The notes below the pieces were generated by a model. The model saw nothing but the letters and a program-made list of their open reading frames with translations. It was not told where the DNA came from and ran no database searches. This document shows positions 22,769 through 35,596 of a stretch of DNA of 63,812 bases, in pieces (position 1 is the stretch's first letter; each line of letters starts with the position of its first letter). The translations under genes and the position numbers were made by a program. This DNA is from Falciphora oryzae. Taxonomy: Eukaryota; Ascomycota; Sordariomycetes; Magnaporthales; Magnaporthaceae. The stretch is taken from the NCBI GenBank assembly GCA_000733355.1, contig JNVV01000023.1, positions 6,135 to 69,946 on the forward strand, read 5' to 3'.

Positions 22769-25700
22769 AATAATCTTTTTACGCTCTGCCCCCTGACGGA
22801 AGCCTTACTATCTTTCCTCCTAAGCTTTGGAAAGGCCCTGTTAGTCGGTACCTCCAAGCCCCAACTGTTGCCTTTTTTAGCGAATAAAACCCTAGGGCCA
22901 CACCATAAACACTTAACTGTTACCGGTGTTTTCGAATGGGTGAAAGCGAGAAGAATATACAAGAGGGTCGCTTCACCCTTTCAGTCGCCCTGGCGAAATC
23001 ACGGGATTTTAAAAAAGGCCGGAAGATCTCCTTTGTACCTTTGGGACTTTACGCTGCTCAGGAATACAGGGAACCGGACCCCCTTATTTCGTTTGCAATG
23101 ATATTTCCTTCCCTACCAAGCGATTTTGGCATGCCGGCCGTGGAATTAACGGAATCCCCCTTTTTGCTTAGCAATTCCGGTATACCTGCCGATACCATGC
23201 CGGCCCAATTTGAAAAAGCGCCCGGAAAAGCCCCCGAAGGCCCCCCCTAGTTTGCATTGGAAGAACGTTAAAATACCCCTATGCTCGACGATTAAGGGGC
23301 ACTTATCCTTTATTCGGCACCCCCTTTCGATATAGCCCTCGAACAACAAGCCTTTATATCCGTGGGACGCTTTTAAAACCCCCCGGGCTAGATGACCGAA
23401 ATCTAGCAGGAATTTATTAGTACGTACGAAGCAATTTCGGCCCTATCCCGAGGTGTGAGCTAGGAAATCCTCGCCGATCGGGAACAAATCCGCGAAATTA
23501 GGACCCATTACGACCGTATCACCCACGCGTACCATACCGTCGTTTTTTTTATATAAAAAAGGCCTAATCGTTTCCGCCGATTAATAAAAGGCATTCCGGC
23601 AACGGATTATCGGAGAAAGCCAGGTATTTGCATAATAAGTTTGGGCCACGGTCGCCACTTTGGCCGAAGAGTAACAAATCCGTTTGGAGGCCCTAGTTTA
23701 GCTCCGGGACGTTATTCGGGCCCAACAAAACCACTTGCAAAACCTACAAGCACGACTTTCCACCTTTAAGGAGGGAGTTACTAACTGGGCCGTTAATAAG
23801 GATGCTTAGATCCAGGATCTCCTAATTAAGGAGCACGTATCGCCCGAAGCCCTTACTAATGCCGAACGGCGCATATTGGCCCAAACGCATTAGCTCGTTA
23901 AGGACGCCGTACGGGAAAGCCGGCGATTTGCGACATAAAGAAAGCGGCTTAAATTAGCTACGGTACTTTCGGCCTTCCAAAGGTCGTCCGTTCCACCGGG
24001 CTTACGTTAAAGCATTCCAAAAAGGGAAGAACCCGTCCCTTTTACGGAAAAACCGCTACCCCAATCGGCGTTTAAAACGTCAGCATTATTACGTTAGGGT
24101 TTTTAGGACCCCTTATCATTCGATAACCTCCGACGGCAACAAATTCGGGCTATTGCTTCCGTTGCCTAATAATAGTACAAGGCTGCAACGGCAGGTCCCA
24201 GGCACTCCGGAAGCTTCGGAGAATTTCTTTAAGGGCTTCTTTAAGGGCTACCTAACGAACTTCCCGAGCATATTGCTATTCCTTCAGAACCTTTAGAACC
24301 TTCGGACTCCTCCTCGGAAAACGATGCCTCCGAAAATAACGGACGGGCCTTTAAGGACCCCGATTTGCGGGATTTTATTAAAGCTATCTAATAGGGAACT
24401 GCTTACCTGTATAATCGGATCCCTACAGCCGTTATTAACCTAATCCAGCTTAATAAGCCACCTAATTACGACGGTAAGGACCTGGCTAAATTTAGGCCAT
24501 AGTGGTTTCGCGTTACCTTTTATATGGAAACTTACGTTGAAAACTTTCCTAACGATACAATTAAAATTAACTGGGTCGGGTCCCTATTTACGGAAAACGC
24601 ATAAGTTTAGTACTATTAACGCTTTCGGTCTTTTCGAAACGCGCAGTTTGAAAATAACTAGCGGGCTTATTCGGCGGTATTACAAAAACGCTTCCGGAAC
24701 GCCACCGAATACTACCGTAACGTTAAAAAAATGCGGGAGCTTAAATATAAAGGAGATACCGTTTAGTACCTTACTAAGCTTTTTAACCTTAACGAAGCGG
24801 TTTAATGGTCCGGCGTTATATTTAGGGAGCATATTTCCCGCACCTTTGTAAAGGAAATTACCAAATTAATATATTCCCGTTGCGGAAAAGTCCCTAATAC
24901 GGATAAAAAAAATTTTGCTGCAATTTAAAAGGCCGGCAAAATCCACGAAATTATGCTCCAAAACTTTAGGCTAACCCCGAAAGATAAGGGAAAAAACGAG
25001 CCCGTTTCGACTTCGGAGCGCTCGAACGCGGGCCGTCGCTAAAGCAAAAACTTTAAAAACAAAAGCCAAAATCCATCCTTAAGCTCCCGTTTTGGAAAAA
25101 AAGCCAACGATAAAACCGACAAAAAAAATAACGTTTGGATTACAACCAAACTGGCATTCGAAAAGGTCGAATAACGCGATATCAACGCACGAAAGTTAGC
25201 TAAAGCTAACTGCTAGCGCTGCGGAAAAAAAAGGCACCATACGTTGGAATGCTACGCCAAAAAGGACACTAACGGCAAAAAACTTCCTTTTGCACCTGCA
25301 AAAACGGCCGGAGCCAAATCCATCTTTAAACGCTTTGTAACGGACGAATAAAAGGAACAACCATAAGCTAAAAAGGCCAAAATCGCCGGCTTCGTTTCGA
25401 AAGCTTTGGAAGGAAACGCCCTTATTAAATCCCGAATTTTCGAACTGTTAAATTCGGAATTGGACGATAACTGTTAATAACCATCGACTATCGCTATTGC
25501 CCGAAGGCCTTTAACGGATAAAAAGCTCGCAAAGCCGATTTTTCGTATATATATACGGGCAAAGAGATCGAAAAAAAATACCTATTCGGGTCCTTTTAAA
25601 CGGAGGTAGCGATACGAAGGTTATTTTAAACAAAATAGCTAAACAATTTCCAGGGCATTTGGTCGATAAAACTATTCCCCGCATTATAACCACCTTTTTA

Positions 25701-26415
25701 AAGGCGGTCGAACCAAAAGCCAAAAAGCAACTAGTGGTCGACGTTACTTTCCGGTATAAAACGCACTATTTTACGGAAACGTTCGAAATTAATCCTACGG
25801 ATCCAGATTGCGACGTTATCCTACTTTTCGCATAGCAAAAGCAACACCTACCGTTAGGTTTATTAGATCGCGACCTTCGGGATATCCGTATAGATTTGGA
25901 CAAATGCCGGAAATGCAACAAACCCCGGGCCCGAAAGCTATAAGATTTACGGCTCTTAAAAGGCTTACGCCTTCAAAAGGATATAAAAACAGTCGAACCC
26001 GTAGTTATTACGGCCATTAAATACGGGCATAGTATTCTTTCCCTTAAGGAAGTGGCTAAAGCAGATTCGAACAGCCTCGAATCGGTACCAAAGGAATTTA
26101 AGGAATTCCTTCCTATTATAACGGAAGCGGCCGCTACCCGTTTTCTCGATTATTAGCTTTGGGACCACGAAATTCACCTAAAAAAAAGGAGCCCAATTAA
26201 CCCATAGCCCCTTATACCAAATAAGCCAAAAGGAACTGGACGTTTTAAAACCTTAGCTGGAAAAGCATATGCGAACCGGTAAGGTTAAGCCATGCAAAAC
26301 TGCCAACAGTTCGCCCTTTATATTCGTACAAAAAAAAACCCCTTAATCCTTTAAAGGTGGTGGTCGACTATAGGGACGTTAACGCCAAAACGATCCCGAT
26401 TCGGTACTTTATCCC

Positions 26416-26918
26416 TGTAACAGACTGTAGCCCCCTAAGGGAAAGGGCCACGCCTGTAGGGAAAGGGGATCTCAAAGGTTCAGCGGTTTATTAGTGCGAG
26501 GCTCAACAAGTGTATAATGATGAGAAATAAAAAACGATTGCTTGCCTTCCAAACCCCTTTTATAGGAGGTCCTTCGGGCCCTTCTTATACACAGTCCTTC
26601 GGCTGCCGTCGGCCTGCCGTCGGCATGCCTTCTTCCCCGCGGCGCCCGTACGAGTTTGGATATGCTCCGTCCCGAATCAACGCTTCGGGGTTTAAATGTG
26701 TCATGTAAGGATCCCTTTGTACCAGCGTGTCACAACCCCTTGGATCTAACTTTCCTAAAACAATACGTCGCATACGCCACCCTATTAGCTAGCGGATATC
26801 ATGCTCGCGGTCGCGTTAGGTTGGCGGGTGCTAATCGCCAAAGCCGTTGGCGGGCGAGGGCGTAAGCGTAGCTGGCTGATATCGCGCCCGCGGGCGCGTT
26901 GGGTCAGCGGGTGTTACA
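26416..26918 (-). repeat. Gypsy-4 3' LTR (503 bp)
   Basis: TGTAACAGAC to GGGTGTTACA on the plus strand. It is nearly identical to 32480-32982 over the full 503 bp. Open frames inside it are artefacts. Confidence 0.95.
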
Positions 26919-27179
26919 ACTATCCCCCCTTTAAAAAAGCTGTCCTCGGCCTCCAACCTTCCCTTCCTTTTCCTGGTGCAACGACAAATCTTCGTGGACT
27001 CGTAAAGGCGTTAACCGTCTTTTCCTTCGCTTAGGGGTAGGCGCTGGTCTTTAGTAAAACCCTTAGAAAAGGATAACCAACTTAGCGATCCTTAGGGGTC
27101 CTTTCCTTCACTGTTTGGCTTTACGTCTTAAAGCTTACGGATCCTTTGGTCCCTTCGGTTCCGGGCCCTTTAAAAGGCT

Positions 27180-30100
27180 CGTACTCTCGCAAGGGCGCTT
27201 TGGAGGTGCTTTTCCGGCTCCCAGGTGTTATACTCTGCCGGCTAGTCCTTCCATTTGACTAGGTAGTACTTTTTGCCTTTAATGTGGCCCTCGTTTCGCA
27301 CTTTTTCAACTTCCCATTCTTTTTGGTCGTTCTCGTACTTTGGCATAGGTAGCGGCACCTCGTCTTTTTGCTTTCTGGCAGTATACCGTTCGAGGTATTG
27401 CATAGGGAAAACGTCGTGCAAACGGCGGTGGTGCTCGGGAAGTGCTAATCGGTAAGCCTGCTAACCGATGCGTTCGGTGATCCGAAAAGGGCCGATCTAT
27501 TTGGGTGCTAACTTTTTATTTTTTAACCGCAGATTTTTCGTGGATAACTTTACCAAATCTCCAATTGCGAACTGCATAGGGGTGTGGTTCCTATTGTAAT
27601 ATTTAGCTGACCGTTTTTATGCTTGCAGTAACGTTTCTTTTAGCTCCTTGCGCAGTGCGTGGAGTCGTTCAATGCGGTTTTTCGCTGCGGGTACCTTCCC
27701 TTTAAGGATATCGTCCGCGATATTAATCCGTATTTCGCAATCCGATCCGTATAGGAAGTAAAAAGGCGAGTGCCCTGTGGTAAAATTCCGGCTATTGTTA
27801 TAAGCGTACGCTACCAACGGTAACAGTAATGCCTAGGAATTTTCCGAACCGGCGTAGTAACTGCGAAGGTAGTCCTCGATCACACGATTTAGGACTTCCG
27901 TTTGCCCGTCCGTTTGAGGATGGTAAGCGGTCGATATGCGTCTTTTAATAATTTGGTGCTTACATACCTCCTCCCAAAAGGCACTGGTGATACGGCTATC
28001 CCGGTCGCTAACGATGCTCCTAGAAGTGCCAAACACGCATTCGATACGCTCGAAAAACAGTTCTGCGAATTGCCCAGCGCTTGTATCAGCTCGTATGGGT
28101 ATAAGGACCACGTATTTAGTTAACCGGCACACGACGACGAAAATCGCGTTAAAAACCTAACCGCTCGCCGTCCTGCTTTCAAGTAGGCCGGTTACCCAAT
28201 CCAAAAAAATCTCTTTCATAGGCTGCCCGTCCTTTGGCGGCGGTAGGGGTTTAAATTTGCCGTAGGGCTTGTGACGATGAATCGCCTTCCTTTGGCATTG
28301 AGGGCACGATGCTACGTATGCAGTAATATCCCTTTTAACCCCATCCTACTAAAAAAAGCGCTGGATTAGATTTAGGGTTTTGGCTACGCCCTAATAACCG
28401 GCTCCCGGGAAATCGTAAAACTATCTTAAAATCTCGGTCCTTAAAGCCTCGTTTGCAGGGACGTAAACCTGGCTTCCCCGGAAAATCAACTCGTTACCGT
28501 CAGCTAAGTGGAAGCACGATGCTCCTCGCTACCGAAGCGTCGTTTTAATATCTCGGTACGGTGCGGTATATTTCACGTTAGGTACTAGCAAACGGGGCTT
28601 CTTAACTTCTGTCAGCCTTTTGAGCAAATTTATGCTCGCCGGATCCCGCTTTTATACGTCCCCAATCCATTTCCTTAGCGGCGTTGGGATCTCCTCAGGG
28701 GAATCCGCTCGTACGCTACTTTCAAACCAATCCAAAGCGGTACGTGCCTCCTAGCGAGTGACAGATTGCACTTACAGGGTATGGATGACCTTCAAAGCGT
28801 CTGGATCGTCGGCCAACGTGAATTGTGCCAAACGCACGCTATCCCGCTCGCTTCGCCGGTCAGAAATCAAGTTTCCGGGGGATCGCTCGTTAGGTGCGCT
28901 CTTTGCGCTTACTGGCTGGGGAAGCTTATTAGGCGTTACTCCCTCGGCAGTATCCTCGTACGGCTTATAATCCGGCACGTCCTGTTTCCGATTTATTTTA
29001 TTAAATAACGTCGGCAAAAGCTTCTTAATAAAAGTTTCCTGTCCTTCCTCCCGACCGTTCATATAGTTCGGTTGGCGAGACGGAGCATCGGCCGGGTTTA
29101 AGGACCTTGGCCGGTATTTGATTTCGAAATCGTACGGGGCCAATTATAACAGCCATCGGGCTTGCCGTCCGTTTAAGCGCTCCTGCTTTATGAAAGCCTT
29201 TAGGTTTTTATAATCCGAAAACACCTCCGTAGCTTGCGCCCCCTTAAGGTAATGTCGCTAATAGCGAAAACTTCCCACTATTGCGAAAAGTTCCTTATCG
29301 TACGTAGGGTACCGGATTTCGGCTCCTTTAAACTTTTAGGACCAATAAGCTATAGGGTGCCACTAGCTATCGTGCTTTTGTGATAAAATGCCTGCTATGG
29401 CAAAGTCGGAAGCATCCGTTTCCATCCGTAAAGGTAAAAGCGGGTCGTAATGCCGTAGCATTAGTGCAGTAGTAAAGGCGTTAATTAGGTCCTTGAACGC
29501 CTGCTGCTAGGGTTCCTGCCAATAGTGGCCTATCTGGCCCGGCTTGCGTCCGTTTTTCATCCCGTGCAAAAGGTTGTGCAAAGGTTTCGTTATGCGGGAA
29601 AAGCCGTGGATGAACCGTCGGTAGAAGTTGCAAAACCCGACGAAAATTTGAATATCTTTATACGTGCGAGGTGGGTGGTCGATTTATTCGCGGACGACTT
29701 GGACTCGCGCAGGGTCCATTTTAAGCCTTTCGGTATTAACGATAAAACTTAGGAACTCAAGTTCCTGCTGGAAAAAGGTGCATTTTTTCGGGTTGGCGTA
29801 AAGCTCGAAAGCGCGAAATCGATCTAGGACCAACTTTAGGTGGTGCTGGTGTTCCTTTTCGCTGTTGGAATAAATGAGGATATCGTTTAAATAGACGATA
29901 ACGAAATCGTCCATTAGGCTTCGCAAAGCCCGGTTGATATAGCTTTGGAACGATGCTGGGGCGTTGGTAAGCCCGAAAGGTAGCACGAGGTATTCGTAAT
30001 GCCCGTATTTGGTGCGGAACGCGGTTTTCCACTCGTCGCCCTCTTTAATGCGAAGTTGATAATAGGCGTTAACGAGGTCGATTTTGGAAAAGCATTTGGC

Positions 30101-31100
30101 ACCGTTCAACCGGTCGAGCATTTCCCTAATAAATGGAAGGGGTGCTTTGTTCTTAATGGTGATATCGTTTAGCCCTCGGTAATCGACGCACAAACGCAAC
30201 GTGCCATCCTTTTTAGGGATAAAAATAACAGGTGCTCCTGCGGGTGATTGCGATTCGCGGATAATGCTTTGTGCGAAGGCATTAGCGAAGTACTCCCGGA
30301 GCGCTTCGGATTCGGCGGGAAACAGGTGATAGATCTGCTTCCATGGGGGCTCCTTACCCGGGATTAGATCGATGGCATGGTCGCCATAGCCATGCTTCGG
30401 AAGCATTTTTCCTTTGCGGACGTCGAACACGTTAAAATGGCTCGTCCGGAGGCTTATAAGGACGTTCCCTAAATCCGGCGGTTCGTCCGGAAGGTCCTCG
30501 AACGAATCGTCCTTTTTGGGGACGATAAAAGGGTTAAAGCGAATAGAACAAATAAATATACGATCCTTTGCTTGGAGTTTTTTTCGGAATTGGTGTGCGG
30601 ATAATTAATGAATGCGCGGGCGTTAGTTGAAACGCCAAGTTCTTTCGGCCGGGTGAAGGTTTATAGCTAGTTCTTGCATTAATGGCATGCCTACGAGGAT
30701 GGGGGCGTTTGCCAGGTTCCGATCGATAGCAAAAAACGGCCGGATAACTTCTACCGGGGTGCCGTATTGGTTACAAAGGTTTAGGCGTAAGTGATAAACA
30801 CCGTAGGTCCTTACACTTTAGTTACTTGCAGCGGCTAAAGTGAAAAATTGGTGGTCGTGCTTAGGACGGTTGCAAAGCTAATATCTTAAGGATTTGCAAA
30901 AGGTGGTGGAAATTGTATTCATTTCGGCGAACGTGTTTAAGCCGATTTCGACCTTAACTTTTGGACCGCCGTTGGGAGCGCTAACGGTCCCTTTAGTGAC
31001 GAGCGCAGGGGTTGTGCGAAACTGGTCGTTACGGAATACCGGTGCGGGGATAACCGGGTTCCCTTTTAGTTTTTTTGGCGTTTGTCGCTTGGCTTCTTTC
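27180..31100 (-). pseudogene. pol: Gypsy-4 pol: PR-RT-RNase H-IN-chromodomain (broken)
   Basis: On the minus strand the RT is open from 30430 to 29684 (FIPKKDGTLRLCVDYRGLND, PFGLTNAPASFQ). Its active-site box is YLND at 29893-29882, so one catalytic Asp is lost. RNase H follows (to about 28772, ending PADAPSRQPN). The integrase zinc region is near 28300 (CPQCQRKAIHRH), its core at 28132-27833 (SDRDSRITSAFW, HPQTDGQTEVLNR) and a chromodomain near 27330-27190 (EWEVEKV, KKYYLVKWKD, TAG at the Trp, PAEYNTWEP). Stops are few and mostly TAG/TAA at Gln or Trp positions. The domain order and KWK..TWEP chromodomain match fungal Maggy/Pyret-type elements. Confidence 0.92.
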
Positions 31101-32433
31101 CGTCCTCCTCCTTTTTGCGCTTTAAGGAGTTGATTTTGGCTTTTCCGTCCGGAAGGGGCTCGCTATTTTTAGTTGGAGGTTTGGCGAAAAAGGGGCTTTT
31201 GTAATCTTTCGCCATATGGTTGGGCTTGCCGCACCTAAGGCATACGCTTTTATTTATGCGTCGTTGGCGTTTGGTAGGTGAAAGCGTTATGCGACCTTTG
31301 CCCCTGTTAGGACGCTGGTCGCGCCTTTCCTGCCTGCTTCGGGGTTTGTGCTTCCCGTCTTTGTTCGACTCCTTTTGGTCCTTTTTATGGGGGGGCCTTT
31401 GGGAGTCCTTCTTCTCCTCGTACGGGGCGCGGGCGCCCGTACCTAGGGTATCCCAAATAACTTGGGCTGTGGCGACGAAGTCCTTTAAGGTCTCTGCTTT
31501 GTAATGCATCCTACGGGTGATTTGGACCTTTAAAGCAGGGACCAAACGAACTACGTAGCCGTTGATATCCGTTGCCTGCCCTGCGTCGCCGCACATGCGT
31601 CGGTATCGCGCTGCGAAAACGCCGGGGTCCTCGTTGTTTTTTTGCATAAATTGTTGCAAATCGTTGGTGGCCTTAAGGAGTGAGGAGTTTCTTTGTAGTA
31701 TGGTGCTACGGAGCTACCGCATAAACTTGCGCCAATGTAGGCCTAAAATGGGGTTGGCTTTGCGCGAGCCGTTGTAGGCGGAGTTGAGGTCGCTGTCGAA
31801 GGTTCCGATAGCGGCTGCGATGCGTGATTTGGCCGTAGTGAAGCCGTTAAGGTTGGTTTCGAAGGTGAGGTCGAGTTTGCTTTCCTAATGGTCGAAGTCC
31901 TGTATTGAGCTTGGAAGCTTTAATTCGGGCATTTTTTATAGGATTTTGTGGCTGCCTTTGTCCTTTTCGTACGAAGGAAAGGTATCGTCTTTTTCGTCGT
32001 CGTCCCTAATTAGGGAGTGGTGTAATGGTGCCCGGGGTGCTAACTGGTTAGCAGGTCCTTCTAACGGGCGGTTGATCTCCTGGCCATGCTGCTAAGGGGT
32101 TGAAGCTCGAAAACGAGGCTAAAGCTGGGGCTGAGGGTAATCCGGATCGTTCGAATCGTTTGGGAGGCCAAGGGCCTCGCGCACTGCCTTCCGTTCGATT
32201 AGGGCTTTTTGGAATTGTAACAGGATCTTAGTGGGAACGCAATCACGTGAAACGTAGTAGGCGAGCTGGGAACGGGTGTAGGAAGTAACGCTATGGATGC
32301 TGAACTCGGGGTAACCCTTGGGGTTATTGGGGGTAGGTTGCTCGCGTCCTAGGGGCAGGGTGGATAACCCTATCCTTGGATCCTCGTCCCGTCCGGCGTC
32401 GTTAACCTCGATGAAGTCGCCAGGGTCGGACAT
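31066..32433 (-). pseudogene. gag: Gypsy-4 gag (broken)
   Basis: Starts at an ATG at 32433 (MSDPGDFIEVND) and runs to a stop at 31066 with several internal stops. The capsid-like middle is followed by a basic linker and a zinc knuckle reading CLRCGKPNHMAKDY; the last Cys of CX2CX4HX4C has become Tyr (TGC/TGT to TAC/TAT), a transition that would disable it. The overlap with the Pol frame near 31066-31100 would need -1 frameshifting. Confidence 0.85.
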
Positions 32434-32479
32434 GGTGCCTAATAAATGCTAAAGGTCTAAGCAGAGGAAGCAATCGAGT

Positions 32480-32982
32480 TGTAACAAACTGTAGCCCCCT
32501 AAAGGAAAGGGCCACGCCTGTAGGGAAAGGGGATCTCAAAGGTTCAGCGGTTTATTAGTGCGAAGCTCAACAAGTGTATAATGATGAGAAACAGAAAACG
32601 ATTGCTTGCCTTCCAAACCCCCTTTACAGGAGGTCCTTCGGGCCCTTCTTATACACAGTCCTTCGGCTGCCGTCGGCTTGCCGTCGGCATGCCTTCTTCC
32701 CCGCGGCGCCCGTACGGGTCTGGATATACTCCGTCCCGAATCAACGCTTCGGGGTTTAAATATGTCATGTAGGGATCCCTCTGTACCAGCGTGTCACAAC
32801 CCCTTAGATCTAACTCTCCTAAAACAGCACGTCGCATGCGCCACCCTATTGGCTGGCGGATATCATGCTCGCGGTCGCGTTAGGTTGGCGGGTGCTAATC
32901 GCCAAAGCCGTTGGCGGGCGAGGGCGTGAGCGTGGCTGGCTGATATCGCGCCCGCGGGCGCGTTGGGTCGGCGGGTGTTACA
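32480..32982 (-). repeat. Gypsy-4 5' LTR (503 bp)
   Basis: TGTAACAAAC to GGGTGTTACA on the plus strand, paired with 26416-26918. On the minus strand it is followed by ACTCGATTGCTTCC, which lacks a TGG tRNA-primer start, and I see no clear self-complementary site. Confidence 0.95.
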
Positions 32983-33956
32983 ATCCCGTTTATTACGGAG
33001 CTTTAGGATCGATTTCGAAATGCCAAATAAAAAACGAAAATCGACCTTTAAACCGGGTTTAATTTAACCTGGATAAAAAAAAGGCACGAATAGTTTACGG
33101 CTTTCCGTTGCAAATACGGCGTTTTTAAGTTTACGGTTATGCCTATAGGCCTTATTAACGCCCCCGCCACCTTCCAAAGCATAATAAACTATATTTTTAT
33201 AAACCTTATCGATACCAGGCTTTTTATATATCTAAATAACCTCCTAATATACGCCGAAACTAAGGAACAATACGACAATTTAGTAAAGGAAATGCTTCGC
33301 CGCCTTACCAAGCATAATTTAGCCGTGGCCCCTTGCAAATGCGTTTAGGGGGTGCACGAAATCGAATTCTTTAGTCACATAATAGGACCTAATAGTATCG
33401 CAATATCCAAAGATAAAATAGACGCTATTATGCAATAAAAAGCCCCTAAAAGCTTTAAAAACTCCCAATTTTTTATTAGCTTCGCCAACTTTTACAAAAG
33501 GTTTATTAAAAGGTTTTCCGGAATCGTTAGGCCTATAACGACGGCTAACGCTTTGCTAAAAAACCAATAGCGATAAACCCCCGAAATGGACCAGGCCTTC
33601 GAAGCTTTTAAAGTTGCTTTCGTTTCGCTTTCGATACTCCGGCATTTCGATCCGTTTTTCCCGGCGCAAATCGAAATAAAAGCTTCAAACTTTGCCTTTA
33701 AAAAGGTACTATCCTAAAAGGACCCTGAAACTAACAAACTGCACCCCGTTGCTTTTTATTCGCGCAAAATATCACCCGCCGAAATTAATTATAAAATCCA
33801 CGATAAGGAACTTTTAGCGGTCGTTAATTATTTCGTTAGGTAAAGGCATTATTTCAAAAAGGCAAAGCATTGGATAAAAGTTTATACGGATTACCAGAAC
33901 CTTAAATATTTCCTAACGGCTAAAATCCTTAATCGAAAGCAAATTAAATAAGCATA

Positions 33957-35596
33957 ACGTGGTTCATCAGTGAGTGCTACATATCAGCTCGTGCCACAAT
34001 TAACGCGTCCACGCGTCAACCCAACTTCATCCACAAATAGCTCCACGACAAACAATGGCAAATAAAAGCGACGAACGCAAAATTGTTCTAGCCCTTCAGG
34101 CGATCGCGTCGAATCCACAGTTGAGTATTCGGGGCGCCGCCAAAATCTACGAAATCGACTTTTCCACCCTCGCCCGGCGGAAGCGCGGCCAACCTGCTCG
34201 ACGCGACACAATGCCCAAAACACGGAAATTGACGGAATCCGAAAAGGAGGCGCTTATCAAATACATACTCGAGCTGGATTCCCGCGCATTTCCTCCCCGG
34301 CCTTTTGGTGTTAAAGATATAGCCAACCGACTGCTCGCCGAACGCGACGCGGGCACCGTCGGCAAATGCTGGGTCGAAAAGTTCGTCAAACGCCGCGCAA
34401 AGCTTGGCACGCGCTGGATTCGAAAGTACGACTACCAAAGGGTCAACTGTTGCGGTTAGGCGATCCCTCCTTTCATCATCGTCAAAAGGCAGTACCACCT
34501 AGCCAATTGGTACTCGGAAACCGACCTCCCACGCAATTAGGTTATCGCAACAAGTTCCAACGGGTGGATTACGAACGAGCTCGGCCTGGAATGGATCCAG
34601 CATTTCGACAAACACACTGCATCGCGCACGAAGGGCTCCCATCGTTTGTTAGTGCTAAACGGCCACGAAAGCCACCATTTAACAGATTTTGAGCTTTATT
34701 GCCAGGAACACAATATTATTACGCTTTGCATGCCTCCGCATTCGTTTTACTTCCTTTAGCCGTTTGACGTTGGGTGCTTTAGCCCAATGAAAAAGGCGTA
34801 CGGTCGACAGATCGAGGACCTAATAAGGTCGCACGTTAACCACGTAACCAAGGTCGAGTTCCTTTCGGCGTTTAAAGCGGCATTTTTTAACTCCATAACC
34901 AAAGAAAACATCCAAAAAGGTTTCCAAAGGGCTGGCTTTGCTCCTTTCAATCCGGATTCGGTTTTGGAAAAGCTGGATGTAAGGCTACGGACTTTAACTC
35001 CCCCGAGGACGCCCCTAAACGACCCCGAACCTTAGACCTCCAAAACGCCCCGGACGGCCAGGGAAGCAACTTCGCAATCTGAACACATTAAAACTCGGAT
35101 TTCCAATTACCAAAGCAGTTTTCCGACATCTATGCTAGCGGCTGTGGACCAATTTGCAAAAGGGGCCAAAGCAATTATGCATCGGGTCAACCTTTTGGAA
35201 AAAAAGTGCTTTAAACTACGAAGGGCGAACGAAGCACTAAGCAAACGCCGGAGGGCTAAAAAAAACACGTGTCCGATTTGGAGGGTCACTTACCATCGAT
35301 AAGGTACGAAATGTTCTAAACCAGTAGGAGCTGGATGGATAGTTACAGCAAAAAATGCGCGACTATGGGGGTCAGGAAAGGAGGGCGACGACGACTCGTC
35401 GGCGATGTGGCATTTGCGGCAAAACCGGACACAATGCGCGCACCTGTTAAAAAGAAGTAAAAATGTCCGATGTATATAGTTTTGAATAGTTTGAATGGAT
35501 TCCTGGCGTTGTTAGGTTGGTATGCGCGTCGATTAACCGGAGGTCGGGTGTGGGTGTGGCATTCGCTAATGTGTGGCACTTACTGATGAACCACGT
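33957..35596 (+). mobile_element. Fot1/pogo-like DNA transposon (1640 bp), defective
   Basis: Termini ACGTGGTTCATCAGT and inverse, flanked by TA (33955-33956 and 35597-35598), inserted in the RNase H region of Gypsy-3. Read inward from the right end are adjacent 17-mers ATCAGTAAGTGCCACAC and ATTAGCGAATGCCACAC; the left end has ATCAGTGAGTGCTACAT plus a degraded second copy. This doublet layout and the ACGTGGTTCA terminus are shared with the three MITEs, making this transposon family their likely source of transposase. Confidence 0.92.
34055..35450 (+). pseudogene. Fot1/pogo-like transposase, internally deleted
   Basis: Pogo-type transposases have an N-terminal CENP-B-like DNA-binding domain and a DDE domain. 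Here the N-terminal part is intact from ATG 34055 (MANKSDERKIVLALQAI) to KYDYQR. The sequence then jumps to VNCCG, TAG, AIPPFIIV, so the segment that normally bears the first catalytic Asp is missing. Later parts are readable: NELGLEWIQHFDKHTASRT, LNGHESHH, HNIITLCMPPHS, TAG at a conserved Gln before PFDVGCFSP, and ANEALSKRR. A CCHC knuckle at the C terminus (CGICGKTGHNARTC) is read near 35409-35450 in a shifted frame. It is defective, with a few Gln or Trp to TAG changes. Confidence 0.88.

Larger units (their letters stand above)
26416..32982 (-). mobile_element. Gypsy-4: Maggy/Pyret-like chromovirus inside Gypsy-3
   Basis: A complete 6567-bp element in minus orientation with 503-bp LTRs and target duplication ATCCC (26411-26415 and 32983-32987). 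It interrupts the RT of Gypsy-3 between equivalents of Gypsy-2 positions 13735 and 13730. Gag and Pol are in two frames, Pol -1 relative to Gag. The polypurine tract AAAGGGGGGATAG lies next to the 3' LTR (about 26921-26933). It is less damaged than its host element, with longer open frames, which suits a later arrival. Confidence 0.95.
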
